From contig NZ_JBBAYJ010000008.1 of assembly GCF_037153975.1 (NCBI RefSeq), forward strand, positions 85,541 to 149,540: 64,000 bases of DNA. The letters run 5' to 3'. A program made the translations under genes and the position numbers. How positions within the stretch are numbered: position 1 is the first letter of the stretch; each line of letters starts with the position of its first letter. This DNA comes from Aquipuribacter sp. SD81. Lineage in GTDB: Bacteria; Actinomycetota; Actinomycetes; Actinomycetales; JBBAYJ01. The notes under the pieces are model-generated. The model was given only the letters and a program-made list of their open reading frames with translations, was not told the DNA's origin and ran no database searches. This document shows, piece after piece, positions 1 to 9,054 of this stretch.

Positions 1-2
1 TC

Positions 3-815
3 GTCGTGTGCGAGCCGGAGGAGAAGTTCTTCTCCGACCCGTTCTTCTCCACCGTCCTCAAGGGCGCACACCACGTCCTGGCGGCGCACAGCCTGCAGAT
101 CGTCTTCGTCGTGGTGTCGACCGACGAGGACCGCGACCGGCTCGAGCGCTTCGCGGCCGGCGGCCACGTGGACGCGGCGATGTTCGTGTCGCTGCACGGC
201 AGCGAGGACATGCCCACCCGGCTCGACGCCCTCGGCGTCCCCGTCGTCATGGCCGGCCGCTCGCTGCACCCGGGAGCCGCGAGCCTGCCCGTCGTCGACG
301 TCGACAACGCGCAGGGCGCCGTCGTCGCGACGCGCCGGCTGCTCGAGCGCGGCTGTCGACGGGTCGCGACCATCAGCGGCCCGACCGACATGGCCGGGGC
401 GATCGACCGGCTCGACGGCTGGCGGCGGGCGCTCGCCGAGGCCGGTCGCACGCCGGCCGACGAGGACGTGGCCGAGGGCGACTACACCGTCGAGGGCGGG
501 CACCGGGCGATGCAGCGGCTGCTCGACCTCTCCCCGCCGGTGGACGGGGTGTTCGTGGCCAACGACCTCATGGCGGCGGGGGCGCTGCGGGCCGTCGCCG
601 ACCGCGGTCTCGCCGTGCCCGACGACGTCGCCGTCGCGGGCTTCGACGACATCCCGATCGCGCAGGCGACGCAGCCCCCGCTGACGACCGTGCACCAGCC
701 GATCGAGGACCTCGGCCGGACCATGGCGCAGTCGCTCGTGGCGTCGATGGGCGGTGAGCGGGCGCCGCTGCACGTGCGCCTGCACACGCACCTCGTGGTG
801 CGCGCCTCGGCCTGA
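3..815 (+). CDS. LacI-family repressor, CebR-like (5' end cut by window)
   Basis: Sugar-responsive transcriptional repressor. Only the effector-binding core and dimerisation part are present; the reading frame is open to the left edge, so the N-terminal helix-turn-helix (about 60 residues) lies outside the window. The visible 270 residues show the hallmarks of the LacI core: the start of the first sugar-binding lobe, an NDLMAAGAL segment in the second lobe, and a GFDD motif followed by the TTVHQP stretch. It lies directly upstream of an ABC importer and a beta-glucosidase, the order regulator-E-F-G-bglC known from Streptomyces ceb loci. The palindromes downstream resemble the TGGGAGCGCTCCCA CebR box, so repression relieved by cellobiose is the likely mode. 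The ligand is inferred from context, not proven. Confidence 0.85.
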   Translation, partial: VVCEPEEKFFSDPFFSTVLKGAHHVLAAHSLQIVFVVVSTDEDRDRLERFAAGGHVDAAMFVSLHGSEDMPTRLDALGVPVVMAGRSLHPGAASLPVVDVDNAQGAVVATRRLLERGCRRVATISGPTDMAGAIDRLDGWRRALAEAGRTPADEDVAEGDYTVEGGHRAMQRLLDLSPPVDGVFVANDLMAAGALRAVADRGLAVPDDVAVAGFDDIPIAQATQPPLTTVHQPIEDLGRTMAQSLVASMGGERAPLHVRLHTHLVVRASA

Positions 816-872
816 CCCCCGGGGTCGCCGGGCCGGCGGCGCCGTCGCGCGGCGCCTCGCACCGACCGACCT

Positions 873-1089
873 GTCGGCAGGAACGCAGACGTACGCGTCG
901 TCCGTCGACAGGAACGCAGACGCACGCGGTGTGTGTCGACAGGAATGTCGACGTGCGCGGCGTGTGTCGACAGGAATGTCGACGTGCGCGGCGTGTGTCG
1001 ACAGGAATGTCGACGTACGCGGCGTGTGTCGACAGGAACGTCGACGTACGCGGCGTGTGTCGACAGGAATGCAGACACACGTGACGTGG
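873..1089. repeat. Array of seven 31-bp tandem repeats with internal dyad
   Basis: Seven direct repeats with an exact 31-bp period; units begin at 873, 904, 935, 966, 997, 1028 and 1059. The three central units (935, 966, 997) carry a perfect 7-bp inverted repeat, GTCGACA-GGAA-TGTCGAC; the unit at 1028 keeps 6-bp arms, and the outer units are degenerate (for example gtcggcag at 873). Homogenised centre and decayed edges are typical of arrays that change copy number by slippage or unequal exchange. The period is not a multiple of three and no coding start signal is present, so it is not a gene. There are no variable spacers, so it is not CRISPR. With the operators beyond it, this fills the 430-bp gap between the regulator and the transporter operon. 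Confidence 0.9.
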
Positions 1090-1100
1090 AAGCGCTCCCA
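1087..1100. promoter_or_regulatory. CebR/LacI-type operator, upstream copy
   Basis: TGGAAGCGCTCCCA matches the 14-bp palindrome TGGGAGCGCTCCCA of CebR-type repressors at all but one position. It overlaps the last three bases of the 31-bp repeat array and lies about 20 bp upstream of a -35 hexamer. Assignment to the adjacent regulator is inferred. Confidence 0.7.
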
Positions 1101-1118
1101 TGAGTTCGGCCCGAATCG

Positions 1119-1146
1119 TTGACACCAGGCCCCAGCCACGTGCAGT
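1119..1146 (+). promoter_or_regulatory. Predicted sigma-70-type promoter of the sugar-uptake operon
   Basis: A perfect TTGACA (1119-1124) is followed after 16 bp by a weak -10 (TGCAGT, 1141-1146). It lies between two CebR-like palindromes and about 100 bp upstream of the lipoprotein gene. The -10 is poor, so the exact start point is uncertain. Confidence 0.45.
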
Positions 1147-1164
1147 CTTCCCGGCACGGGAGCG

Positions 1165-1178
1165 TGAGAGCGCTCCCA
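1165..1178. promoter_or_regulatory. CebR/LacI-type operator, downstream copy
   Basis: TGAGAGCGCTCCCA is a second near-perfect copy of the palindrome TGGGAGCGCTCCCA, about 20 bp beyond the predicted -10. Two sites bracketing one promoter suggest either a roadblock plus occlusion, or loop formation between repressor dimers 78 bp apart. Confidence 0.7.
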
Positions 1179-1245
1179 CACCTGCGACACAGCAGTGACG
1201 CCGGACCCAGGTGGCCTCGAGGACGAGGCGGAAGGACTGACCGAC

Positions 1246-2580
1246 ATGATCCGACACCGAGCACACGCAGCGGTCGCCGCGGTCGCGGCCGTGACCGCGC
1301 TGGCCCTCGCCGGCTGCGGCGGGGACGACGTCGCCCCGGCCTCCGCCGAGGGGTCGCCCGAGGCCGCCGCCGCCGACGACGCGGGGGGCGGTGAGGAGAC
1401 GACCCTCACCGTCAGCCTCTTCGGCACCTTCGGCTACGACGAGGCGGGCCTCTTCGACCAGTACGAGGAGGAGAACCCGAACATCACCATCGAGTACGAG
1501 ACCACGCAGGGCGAGGACACGTACTGGCCCGCGCTGCTCACCAAGCTCAACGCCGGCAGCGGCGCCGCCGACATCCAGGGCATCGAGGTGGCCCGCATCC
1601 GCACCGCCACCACCGAGCTCGCCGACCGCTGGGTCGACCTGTCGCAGACCGCGGCCGCCGAGCAGCTCGACGACTACACGCAGGCCAAGCTCGACGCCGC
1701 CACGACCGACGACGGCCGCGTCATCGGCCTCGGGACCGACATCGGCCCGACGGGCATCTGCTACCGCACCGACCTCCTGGAGGAGGCGGGCCTGCCGACG
1801 GACCCGGCCGAGCTCGCCGACGCCATGGGCTCGTGGGAGGACTACCTCGAGCTGGGCCGGCAGTACCAGGCCTCCGGCGCGAGCGGCGCGTGGACGGACT
1901 CCGCGGGCGGCCTCTACAACGCGATCATCTCCACCGAGCAGGAGATCTACTACGACGAGGCGGGCGAGCTCGTCTACGACACCAACCCGGCCGTCCGCGA
2001 GGCGTTCGACCTCGCCGCGACCGCGGCCGACGACGACCTCACCGCGAAGCTCGCGCAGTTCGAGGACCCCGAGTGGAACCCCGGCTTCGGCAACGGCGCC
2101 TTCGCGACCATCGCCTGCCCCTCCTGGATGATCGGCTACATCAAGGGCCAGGCCGGTGAGGCCGGCAGCGGCAGCTGGGGCGTCACCTCCCTGCCCGGCG
2201 GTGCCGCCGGCAACTGGGGCGGGGCCTACCTCGGCGTGCCCGCGAGCTCGGAGAACCAGGAGGAGGCGGTGAGGCTCGCGATGTGGCTGACCGCACCGGA
2301 GCAGCAGGAGAAGGTGTTCGCCGTCGGCGGCAACTTCCCCTCGAACACGACCGCCATCGACGCCGTCGCCGGCACGACCGACGAGTACTTCAGCGGCGCG
2401 CCCATCGGCGAGATCTTCGGCGAGATCGCGAAGAACGCGCCGGCGCAGATCCTCGGACCCGACGACGGCATCCTCAAGAACGAGATCACCAACGCCCTCC
2501 TCACCGTCGAGGTCAACGACGTGAGCCCCGACGACGCCTGGACCTCCGCCCAGCGGGCGGTCGACAACCAGCTCGGCTGA
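1246..2580 (+). CDS. ABC sugar transporter, solute-binding lipoprotein (CebE-like)
   Basis: Extracytoplasmic sugar-binding protein of a CUT1-type importer, probably for cellobiose/cello-oligosaccharides. A hydrophobic signal peptide ends in a lipobox LAGC with Cys24 as the lipidated residue, followed by a low-complexity Ala/Asp/Glu/Gly linker and a family-1 solute-binding fold (444 residues, normal length). The chosen ATG has GGAAGGA about 10 bp upstream; an in-frame start 17 codons earlier would put a charged stretch before the signal peptide and has no ribosome site. It is the first gene after the operator-promoter region and is separated from the permease genes by a hairpin. Substrate is inferred from synteny with ceb loci and the GH1 enzyme. 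Confidence 0.88.
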   Translation: MIRHRAHAAVAAVAAVTALALAGCGGDDVAPASAEGSPEAAAADDAGGGEETTLTVSLFGTFGYDEAGLFDQYEEENPNITIEYETTQGEDTYWPALLTKLNAGSGAADIQGIEVARIRTATTELADRWVDLSQTAAAEQLDDYTQAKLDAATTDDGRVIGLGTDIGPTGICYRTDLLEEAGLPTDPAELADAMGSWEDYLELGRQYQASGASGAWTDSAGGLYNAIISTEQEIYYDEAGELVYDTNPAVREAFDLAATAADDDLTAKLAQFEDPEWNPGFGNGAFATIACPSWMIGYIKGQAGEAGSGSWGVTSLPGGAAGNWGGAYLGVPASSENQEEAVRLAMWLTAPEQQEKVFAVGGNFPSNTTAIDAVAGTTDEYFSGAPIGEIFGEIAKNAPAQILGPDDGILKNEITNALLTVEVNDVSPDDAWTSAQRAVDNQLG

Positions 2581-2586
2581 CGCCGC

Positions 2587-2622
2587 GGGTGGACGGGTGC
2601 TGCCTGCCGCGCCCGTCCACCC
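2587..2622 (+). terminator. Intra-operon hairpin between binding-protein and permease genes
   Basis: Perfect 11-bp inverted repeat GGGTGGACGGG / CCCGTCCACCC with a 14-nt loop, 6 bp after the lipoprotein stop codon and before the permease ribosome site. There is no U-tract. Such hairpins between the binding-protein and permease genes usually act as partial terminators or 3'-end protectors that raise the amount of binding protein relative to the membrane subunits. Confidence 0.55.
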
Positions 2623-2653
2623 CCGCCGTCCGTCGTCGACCGAGGAGGTCGTC

Positions 2654-3631
2654 ATGGCCCTGCAGACCGCGCCGGGGCGCACCGCGACACCCGCCGTCAC
2701 CCGGTCCGTCCCGCAGCCCACGTGGCGCGGCCGGCTGTTCCGGTTCGAGACGCGCGCCGCCCCCTACCTGTACGTCTCGCCGTTCTTCCTGCTCTTCTTC
2801 GCCTTCGGGCTGTTCCCGCTGGTGTGGACGGCGTGGATCAGCTTCAACGAGTTCACGCTCGGCTCGCCGATGACCTTCGTCGGGCTCGACAACTACCGCT
2901 GGCTGTTCAGCAGCCCGGAGTTCTACAACTCGCTGTGGCGGACGATCACGATCGGGATCCTCTCGACGGTCCCGCAGCTGCTGCTCGCGCTCGGCCTCGC
3001 GCACCTCCTCAACTACCAGATGGTGGTGCGGAACTTCTTCCGCATCTCCATGCTCATGCCGTACGCGACCTCGGTCGCCGCCTCGACCCTCGTCTTCGCG
3101 CAGCTGTTCGGGCGCGACGCGGGGTTCGTCAACTGGGTGCTGTCGTGGTTCGGCGTCGACGCGGTCGACTGGCGCAACGGCGACCTGACGGCCCAGATCG
3201 CCATCGCCGTCATCGTCACGTGGCGCTGGACCGGCTACAACGCGCTCATCTACCTCGCCGGCATGCAGTCGATCCCGCGCGACCTCTACGAGGCCGCCGC
3301 CATCGACGGCGCGAGCAAGTGGCAGCAGTTCCGTCACGTCACGCTGCCCGGCCTGCGCCCGACGATCCTCTTCACGGTCGTCGTGTCGACGATCGGCGCG
3401 ACCCAGCTGTTCGGCGAGCCGCTGCTGTTCGGCAACGGCCAGGCCAACGGCGGGGCCATGAACCAGTACCAGACGCTCGGCCTGTTCATGTACCAGCAGG
3501 GCTGGGAGTACTTCAACCTCGGCCGCGCCGCGACCGTCGCGTGGGTGACGTTCGTGCTCGTGGTCGCACTCGTCCTGCTCAACACCGGGATCGCCCGCTG
3601 GCGCACCCGCGAGGGAAAGGCCGCCCGATGA
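2654..3631 (+). CDS. ABC sugar transporter permease 1 (CebF-like)
   Basis: First inner-membrane subunit of the sugar importer. About six membrane segments are visible, starting with a Phe/Leu-rich helix near residues 35-60. The ABC-coupling EAA loop is present as [14 protein letters not shown] about two thirds along the 325-residue chain. The ATG chosen follows GAGGAGG at 2642-2648; an upstream in-frame start lies inside the intergenic hairpin. The stop overlaps the next permease start by 4 bp (ATGA), so the two membrane subunits are translationally coupled. No ATPase gene is encoded here; as in ceb systems a shared ATPase of the MsiK type elsewhere is expected. Confidence 0.9.
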   Translation: MALQTAPGRTATPAVTRSVPQPTWRGRLFRFETRAAPYLYVSPFFLLFFAFGLFPLVWTAWISFNEFTLGSPMTFVGLDNYRWLFSSPEFYNSLWRTITIGILSTVPQLLLALGLAHLLNYQMVVRNFFRISMLMPYATSVAASTLVFAQLFGRDAGFVNWVLSWFGVDAVDWRNGDLTAQIAIAVIVTWRWTGYNALIYLAGMQSIPRDLYEAAAIDGASKWQQFRHVTLPGLRPTILFTVVVSTIGATQLFGEPLLFGNGQANGGAMNQYQTLGLFMYQQGWEYFNLGRAATVAWVTFVLVVALVLLNTGIARWRTREGKAAR

Positions 3632-4518
3632 CCGTCACGACCGTCCGCGAGGTGGCCGCGGTGCGCCCGCCCGCGCCCGCCCGCCGCCGGCGCCGCCGCG
3701 GCGACGACCACGCGGGCCCGCTGGCCTACGTGCTGCTCGTCGTGACGGCGTTCCTCTTCCTCGCGCCCTTCTACTACATGGTCGTCGCGGCGAGCCGGCC
3801 GATGTCGGAGATGAACCAGTTCCCGCCGCCGCTCACCCCGGGCGGCGGGCTGTGGCGCAACGTCGTGAGCGCGTGGGACGCGCAGCCGCTCGGGCTCGCG
3901 ATCTGGAACTCCGTCGCCGTGTCGTCGGTCATCACCGTCACGACGGTCCTGCTGTGCACGCTGTCCGGCTTCGCCTTCGCCAAGCAGCAGTTCGCCGGAA
4001 AGAAGGCGCTGTTCGCGCTGACCGTCGGCACGATGATGATCCCGCCGACCCTCGGCGTCGTCCCGCTCTACCAGGTCATGGCCGCGCTCGACCTCACCGG
4101 GAAGCTCACCGCGGTCGTGCTCCCGTCCCTCGTCACCGCCTTCGGAGTCTTCTTCATGCGCCAGTACCTCATCCAGACCCTGCCGGACGAGCTGCTCGAG
4201 GCCGCCCGCGTCGACGGGGCCACGTCGCTGCGGACGGTGTGGAGCATCGTCCTGCCGATCGCGCGGCCCGGCATGGCCGTCCTCGCCATGCTCACCTTCA
4301 TGGCCGCGTGGAACGACTTCTTCTGGCCCGTCATCGCGCTCCTGTCGTCGAACCCGACGGTGCAGGTCGCGCTGAAGAACCTCGGCAGCGGCTACGTGCC
4401 CGACCAGGCGATCATCATGGCCGGCACGCTCGTCGGCACGCTGCCCGTCGTCGTCGTGTTCGTCGCGCTCGGCCGCCAGATCGTCAGCGGCATCATGGCC
4501 GGGGCGGTGAAGGGGTGA
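3628..4518 (+). CDS. ABC sugar transporter permease 2 (CebG-like)
   Basis: Second membrane subunit (296 residues) of the same importer. After an Arg-rich cytoplasmic N-terminus there are about six transmembrane helices and the coupling loop [15 protein letters not shown], followed by the typical [12 protein letters not shown] segment of CUT1 permeases. It overlaps the preceding permease by ATGA and the GH1 gene by GTGA, showing tight translational coupling. It should form a heterodimer with permease 1 and receive substrate from the upstream lipoprotein. Confidence 0.9.
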   Translation: MTVTTVREVAAVRPPAPARRRRRRGDDHAGPLAYVLLVVTAFLFLAPFYYMVVAASRPMSEMNQFPPPLTPGGGLWRNVVSAWDAQPLGLAIWNSVAVSSVITVTTVLLCTLSGFAFAKQQFAGKKALFALTVGTMMIPPTLGVVPLYQVMAALDLTGKLTAVVLPSLVTAFGVFFMRQYLIQTLPDELLEAARVDGATSLRTVWSIVLPIARPGMAVLAMLTFMAAWNDFFWPVIALLSSNPTVQVALKNLGSGYVPDQAIIMAGTLVGTLPVVVVFVALGRQIVSGIMAGAVKG

Positions 4519-5975
4519 CCGCCGTCGAGGCGCGCCCCGCGTCGCTCCCGCAGCAGGCCGACGGCCTCGTCTTCCCGCCCGGCTTCGTGTGGGGCGCGGC
4601 CACGGCCGCGTACCAGGTCGAGGGCGCGCACGACGAGGACGGCCGCACCCCGTCGATCTGGGACACGTTCTCGCGCACGCCCGGCAAGGTCGCGGGCGGC
4701 GACACCGGCGACGTGGCCGACGACCACTACCACCGCTACCGCGACGACGTGGCGCTCATGCGCCGCCTCGGGCTCGCGTCCTACCGGTTCTCCGTCGCGT
4801 GGCCCCGCATCACCCCGCAGGTCACCCCCGACGCGCTCGGGCCGGTCAACGCCGCCGGCGTCGCCTTCTACGACCGGCTCGTCGACGAGCTGCTCGAGGC
4901 CGGGATCGCCCCGGCGGCGACGCTGTACCACTGGGACCTGCCGCAGGCGCTGGAGGACGGCGGCGGCTGGACCGACCGCCGCACCGCCGAGCGGTTCGCG
5001 GAGTACGCGGCCGTCGTCGCCCGGCACCTCGGGGACCGGCTGCGGACCGTCATCACGCTCAACGAGCCGTGGTGCTCCGCCTACCTCGGCTACGCCAGCG
5101 GCGTGCACGCGCCCGGGCGCACCGAACCGGCCGCCGCGCTCGCGGCCGTGCACCACCTCAACCTCGCCCACGGCCTCGCGACCGCGGCCGTGCGCGAGCA
5201 GGCCCCGGCCCTGCCCGTCGCGGTCACGCTCAACCTCGCGTGGGTGCGACCGGAGGACCCGGCCGACCCCGCCGACGTCGACGCCGCCCGCCGGGTCGAC
5301 GGCCTGCAGAACCGGGTGTTCCTCGACCCGGTGCTGCACGGGCGCTACCCGGCCGACGTGCTCGCCGACACCGCCGCCGTCACCGACTGGTCGTTCGTAC
5401 GCGACGGCGACCTCGCCCTCGTCCACCAGCCGCTGGACGCCCTCGGCCTCAACTACTACTCCCCGACGGTCGTGCGGGCGTGGGACGGCACCGGCGTGCG
5501 GGCCGAGGCCGACGGCCACGGGTCCAGCGCGTCGAGCCCGTGGGTCGGCAGCAGCGACCTGGAGTTCCCCGAGCCGGCCGGGCACGTCACCGACATGGGC
5601 TGGCCCGTCGACGCCGAGGGCATGCGCCGGCTGCTGCTGCGCCTGCACGAGGAGGCGCCGGGGGTGCCGCTGTACGTCACCGAGAACGGCGCCGCGTACC
5701 CCGACGTGGTGGCGCCCGACGGCGGGGTGCACGACACCGACCGCATCCGCTACGTCGACGCGCACCTGCGGGCGGTGCACCGCGCGCTGGCGGACGGGGC
5801 GGACGTGCGCGGGTACTACCTGTGGTCGCTGCTCGACAACTTCGAGTGGGGCTACGGGTACTCCAAGCGCTTCGGCATCGTCCACGTCGACTACGACACC
5901 CAGGAGCGCACGCTCAAGGACAGCGCGCTCTGGTACGCCGACGTCATCCGCCGGCACGGGCTGGGCGGCGCGTGA
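4515..5975 (+). CDS. GH1 beta-glucosidase (BglC-like)
   Basis: Family 1 glycoside hydrolase, retaining beta-glucosidase that would split imported cellobiose and cello-oligosaccharides to glucose in the cytoplasm (no signal peptide). The acid/base motif TLNEP places Glu184 and the nucleophile motif VTENG places Glu390; the N-terminal [14 protein letters not shown] and the late [14 protein letters not shown] segments are also typical. Its 486 residues are normal for the family. It starts at a GTG inside the permease stop (GTGA overlap) and ends in another GTGA overlap. GH1 enzymes vary in aglycone preference, so cellobiose is inferred from operon context. Confidence 0.93.
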   Translation: MTAVEARPASLPQQADGLVFPPGFVWGAATAAYQVEGAHDEDGRTPSIWDTFSRTPGKVAGGDTGDVADDHYHRYRDDVALMRRLGLASYRFSVAWPRITPQVTPDALGPVNAAGVAFYDRLVDELLEAGIAPAATLYHWDLPQALEDGGGWTDRRTAERFAEYAAVVARHLGDRLRTVITLNEPWCSAYLGYASGVHAPGRTEPAAALAAVHHLNLAHGLATAAVREQAPALPVAVTLNLAWVRPEDPADPADVDAARRVDGLQNRVFLDPVLHGRYPADVLADTAAVTDWSFVRDGDLALVHQPLDALGLNYYSPTVVRAWDGTGVRAEADGHGSSASSPWVGSSDLEFPEPAGHVTDMGWPVDAEGMRRLLLRLHEEAPGVPLYVTENGAAYPDVVAPDGGVHDTDRIRYVDAHLRAVHRALADGADVRGYYLWSLLDNFEWGYGYSKRFGIVHVDYDTQERTLKDSALWYADVIRRHGLGGA

Positions 5976-6970
5976 GCCCAGCGCCCGTCCGGTGGGGCGT
6001 CGTCGGCACCGGGCCGATCGCCGCGAAGGTCCTCGGCGACCTCGCGGCGACCCCCGGAGCCGTGCTGCACGGGGTGTGCTCGCGCAGCCCGGAGCGGGGC
6101 GCGGCCTTCGCCCGCGCGCACGGTGCGGACGCCACCTACACCGATCCCGCCGCGCTCGCGGCCGACGTGGACGTCGTCTACGTCGCGACCCCGCACACCG
6201 CGCACCTCGGAGCCGCGACGGCGGTGCTGCGCGCCGGGACGCCCGTGCTCGTGGAGAAGCCGCTGACCGCCACCCTCGCGGGCGCGCGCGAGCTCGCGAC
6301 CACGGCGTGGGAGGCGGGGGTGTTCTGCATGGAGGCCATGTGGACGCGGTTCCTGCCCGTGACCGTCGCGCTGCTCGACGCCGTCGGCGCCGGGGAGGTC
6401 GGCGAGCCGCGGGCGCTGCACGCCTCCATAGGAACGGTGGTGCCGGCGGTGCCCGGCAGCCGGCTGCACGACCCGCGGCAGGGCGGCGGTGCGCTGCTCG
6501 ACGTCGGGGTCTACCCCGTGTGGCTCGCGGTGCTGCTGCTCGGCCGGGCCACGTCGGTCGCCGCGGCGGGGCGGGTGTCCGACGCGGGTGTCGACGTGCT
6601 GAGCGGCCTGCTCCTGCAGCACGGTGACGACGCGGTGTCGTTGCTGTCGTCGTCCTTCAGCAGCCGGGCGGCGCAGGACGCCGTGCTCGAGGGGACGGCG
6701 GGACGGCTGCGGCTCGACGCGCCGGTGTACGCGCCGTCGGGCCTGACGGTGTCCCTCGACGGCGCGCCGGAGCGCACCGTGCGCCCCGGGTACCGGGGGG
6801 CGGGCTACGGGCACATGCTCGAGCACGTGCACGAGTGCCTGCGCGAGGGTCGGAGCGAGAGCCCGCTGCACCCGCTCGACACGACCCTCGCCGTCATGAC
6901 GGTCCTGCAGGAGGCGCTCGACCAGCTCGGCGTCGCCCAGCCGCGCGAGGTGGCAGCGGCCCAGGCGTGA
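5972..6970 (+). CDS. Gfo/Idh/MocA-family oxidoreductase
   Basis: NAD(P)-dependent sugar or polyol dehydrogenase-like protein of 332 residues. The N-terminal Rossmann fold has a [11 protein letters not shown] nucleotide-binding turn, followed by VATPHTAHL and the family motif VLVEKPLT (the EKP lysine). The second, substrate-binding alpha/beta domain contains [15 protein letters not shown]. It is coupled to the GH1 gene by a GTGA overlap, so it is probably the last gene of the sugar operon and may oxidise or epimerise a product of the imported sugar. The exact substrate cannot be read from sequence. Confidence 0.85.
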   Translation: MSPAPVRWGVVGTGPIAAKVLGDLAATPGAVLHGVCSRSPERGAAFARAHGADATYTDPAALAADVDVVYVATPHTAHLGAATAVLRAGTPVLVEKPLTATLAGARELATTAWEAGVFCMEAMWTRFLPVTVALLDAVGAGEVGEPRALHASIGTVVPAVPGSRLHDPRQGGGALLDVGVYPVWLAVLLLGRATSVAAAGRVSDAGVDVLSGLLLQHGDDAVSLLSSSFSSRAAQDAVLEGTAGRLRLDAPVYAPSGLTVSLDGAPERTVRPGYRGAGYGHMLEHVHECLREGRSESPLHPLDTTLAVMTVLQEALDQLGVAQPREVAAAQA

Positions 6971-6992
6971 CCCGCGGCCGCGCCGGGCGCCC

Positions 6993-8903
6993 TCAGGGGC
7001 TCGCGGTCACCGACGGTGTCCCGGCGTCCACCCAGCCCGCGCTGCGGTCGCGCCCGAGCGTCTTGGCCCGGTACAGCGCCTGGTCGGCACGGCCGACGAG
7101 CACGGCGGGCTCGCCGAGGACGTCCGGCCGGGCGCTCGTGGCGTGACCGATGCTGACGGACACGCGCCCCGACGCCGCCCCGGGGTGGGGCAGCCCCGCC
7201 GCCCGCAGCCGGCGCAGGACCCGACGCGCCACCTTGTCGGCCGCCTCGGCGTCCGCGCCGGGCAGGAGCACGACGAACTCCTCGCCGCCGAAGCGGGCGA
7301 CGAGGTCGCGCCCGCCCCGCACCGCCTCGGCCACCGACCCGGCGACGGCCCGGAGGCAGCGGTCGCCCGCGAGGTGCCCGAGGACGTCGTTGTAGACCTT
7401 GAAGTGGTCGACGTCGCACATGAGGACGCTCAACGGCTGACCCGTCCGCTCGTGCTCGTCCCACGCGGCCTGCAGGGCCGCGTCGAAGGAGCCCCGGTTC
7501 TGCAGGCCCGTGAGGCCGTCGACGAGGAGCGCGGCCCGCAGCCGCTCGTTCGCCTCCCGCAGCTCCGCCGTGCGCGAGGTCACGAGCTCCTCGAGGGCGG
7601 CGGCGTGCTCCTGCAGCTGCTCGGCACGGACCAGCCGCGCGAGCGCCGCGGTGAGCACGCGGTGCAGCGCCTCGCCGCTGAGGCGGTGCGCGGCGTCGTG
7701 CTCGTGCACGAGCACCCCGGTCTCGCGGTCGCCGTCGGTCAGCAGGTGGACGACGAGCAGGCCGTGGTCGAGCTGGGTCTCCACGCAGGTCGGCACCAGC
7801 CGCTCCAGCGCGAAGCGCGGCACCGGGCTGACGTCGACGTCCACACCGTGACCGTGCACGAGCTCGCCCTCGCCGTCGCGGGCACGCGAGAGCAGGACCC
7901 GCCGCAGCGGCGTGCGCGGCAGCAGGGCCGCCAGCTCCGCCCGCAGGTCCGGCGCGCTGGAGGCGCTCAGCAGACCCGGGTGGAGCAGGAGCAGCTCGTG
8001 GTTGCGGGCGGTGGTTCCCGCGGGGCCCGCGGGCACCGCCGGCCCCGGGTCCTCGCGCGCCGCCGCGGGGTCGGTCGAGCCGCGCACGACGAGCCGTGCC
8101 CTCGTCCGCACCCGTCGCGGCACGCGACCGCCCCGCAGCCGCGCGAGCAGGATCCGGGCGGCGCAGCGTCCCTGCTCCAGCAGGTCCTGGTCGAGGCTCG
8201 TGAGGCCGGGCTCGACCGCGACCGCGGCCTCGGTGGCGTCGAAGCCGACCACGGCGACGTCGTCGGGCACCCGCAGCCCGTGCACCGTGAGGGCGTCCAC
8301 CACGCCCATCGCCATCTCGTCGTTGACGGCGAAGACGCAGTCCGGCGCACGGGTGCCGCCGACGGCGTCCTCGCGCAGCAGCGCCGTCGTGCGGCGGTAG
8401 GCGAGCTCGCGCGAGTAGCCCGCCCGCAGCAGGCGGACCTCGCCGCCGGGCACGCCCAGCTGCTCACAGGTGGCGAGGAACGCCGCCTCCCGCACGGTGC
8501 TGTCGGTGCTGTCCGCCATGCCGGCCACGAGCAGGGGGCGGCGTCGGCCGAGGCCCAGGAGGTGCCGTGCGGCGGCCGAGGCCCCTGCGGCGTTGTCGCA
8601 GCTGACGTCGGGCACCGCCGGGTGCGCGACCCCGAGGGTGACCAGCGGGACACCCGCCGCCTGCTCGAGGAGGTCGGCGACGCAGGCCTCGCCCGACACC
8701 GGGTCCATGACGGAGGTGAGGGCGACCGCGTCGACCGCCCCTCCCGCGACGACGCGGGCGAGCCAGCGGCCCCGGGTCACGGGCACCGGCGGCAGGACGA
8801 CGACCAGCACGGACCCGCCCGCCGTGCCGATGACCTCGGACATGCCCGCGGCGATCCGGACGACGTAGTCGCCGAGGCCGTTGGCCACGAGCGCGACGCG
8901 CAT
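6993..8903 (-). CDS. LacI-fold sensor fused to GGDEF diguanylate cyclase
   Basis: A 636-residue cytoplasmic protein. Residues 1 to about 275 form a periplasmic-binding-protein/LacI sugar-sensor core (NDEMAMGVVDAL and GFDATEAAV motifs) that begins at its very first residues, with no DNA-binding helix-turn-helix. A middle region (about 300-440) is of unknown type, then a coiled-coil with LEELVTSRTAEL leads into a GGDEF domain whose active site is GGEEF near residue 540, so c-di-GMP synthesis is expected. The RxxD inhibitory motif five residues upstream is not preserved (GGRD). The ATG has GAGGAGG 7 bp upstream. It converges with the sugar operon, 22 bp away, suggesting a sugar or sugar-phosphate ligand; this is inference. 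Confidence 0.85.
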   Translation of the reverse strand: MRVALVANGLGDYVVRIAAGMSEVIGTAGGSVLVVVLPPVPVTRGRWLARVVAGGAVDAVALTSVMDPVSGEACVADLLEQAAGVPLVTLGVAHPAVPDVSCDNAAGASAAARHLLGLGRRRPLLVAGMADSTDSTVREAAFLATCEQLGVPGGEVRLLRAGYSRELAYRRTTALLREDAVGGTRAPDCVFAVNDEMAMGVVDALTVHGLRVPDDVAVVGFDATEAAVAVEPGLTSLDQDLLEQGRCAARILLARLRGGRVPRRVRTRARLVVRGSTDPAAAREDPGPAVPAGPAGTTARNHELLLLHPGLLSASSAPDLRAELAALLPRTPLRRVLLSRARDGEGELVHGHGVDVDVSPVPRFALERLVPTCVETQLDHGLLVVHLLTDGDRETGVLVHEHDAAHRLSGEALHRVLTAALARLVRAEQLQEHAAALEELVTSRTAELREANERLRAALLVDGLTGLQNRGSFDAALQAAWDEHERTGQPLSVLMCDVDHFKVYNDVLGHLAGDRCLRAVAGSVAEAVRGGRDLVARFGGEEFVVLLPGADAEAADKVARRVLRRLRAAGLPHPGAASGRVSVSIGHATSARPDVLGEPAVLVGRADQALYRAKTLGRDRSAGWVDAGTPSVTASP

Positions 8904-8962
8904 GGGCCCTCCTCGTCCCGGCGGCGAGAGGACGCCCGGCGCGCCGCTCGACCCTGGTATCG

Positions 8963-8980
8963 GCCACCGGCTCCGGTGCC
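8963..8980. promoter_or_regulatory. Small inverted repeat upstream of the sensor-cyclase gene
   Basis: CACCGG-CT-CCGGTG (8965-8978) with one more G-C pair outside, about 60 bp upstream of the sensor-GGDEF start and beside the only AT-containing stretch in the gap (tggtatcgg). It could be an operator for that gene. No regulator is known for it; such short dyads also arise by chance at this base composition. Confidence 0.25.
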
Positions 8981-9054
8981 TGTAGCCACCCGGGGCGTTC
9001 CGCGGGCGGCGGGGCGCGGGCGGTTCCGACCGCGGTCCCGCCTCGCCGGCACCG

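Noticed and set aside
873..1089. CRISPR array
   Set aside because: Units are back-to-back with no variable spacers, and no cas gene is present.
754..1264. Open frames on both strands across the 31-bp array
   Set aside because: The repeated peptides arise from a non-triplet period in GC-rich DNA, with no ribosome site or family.
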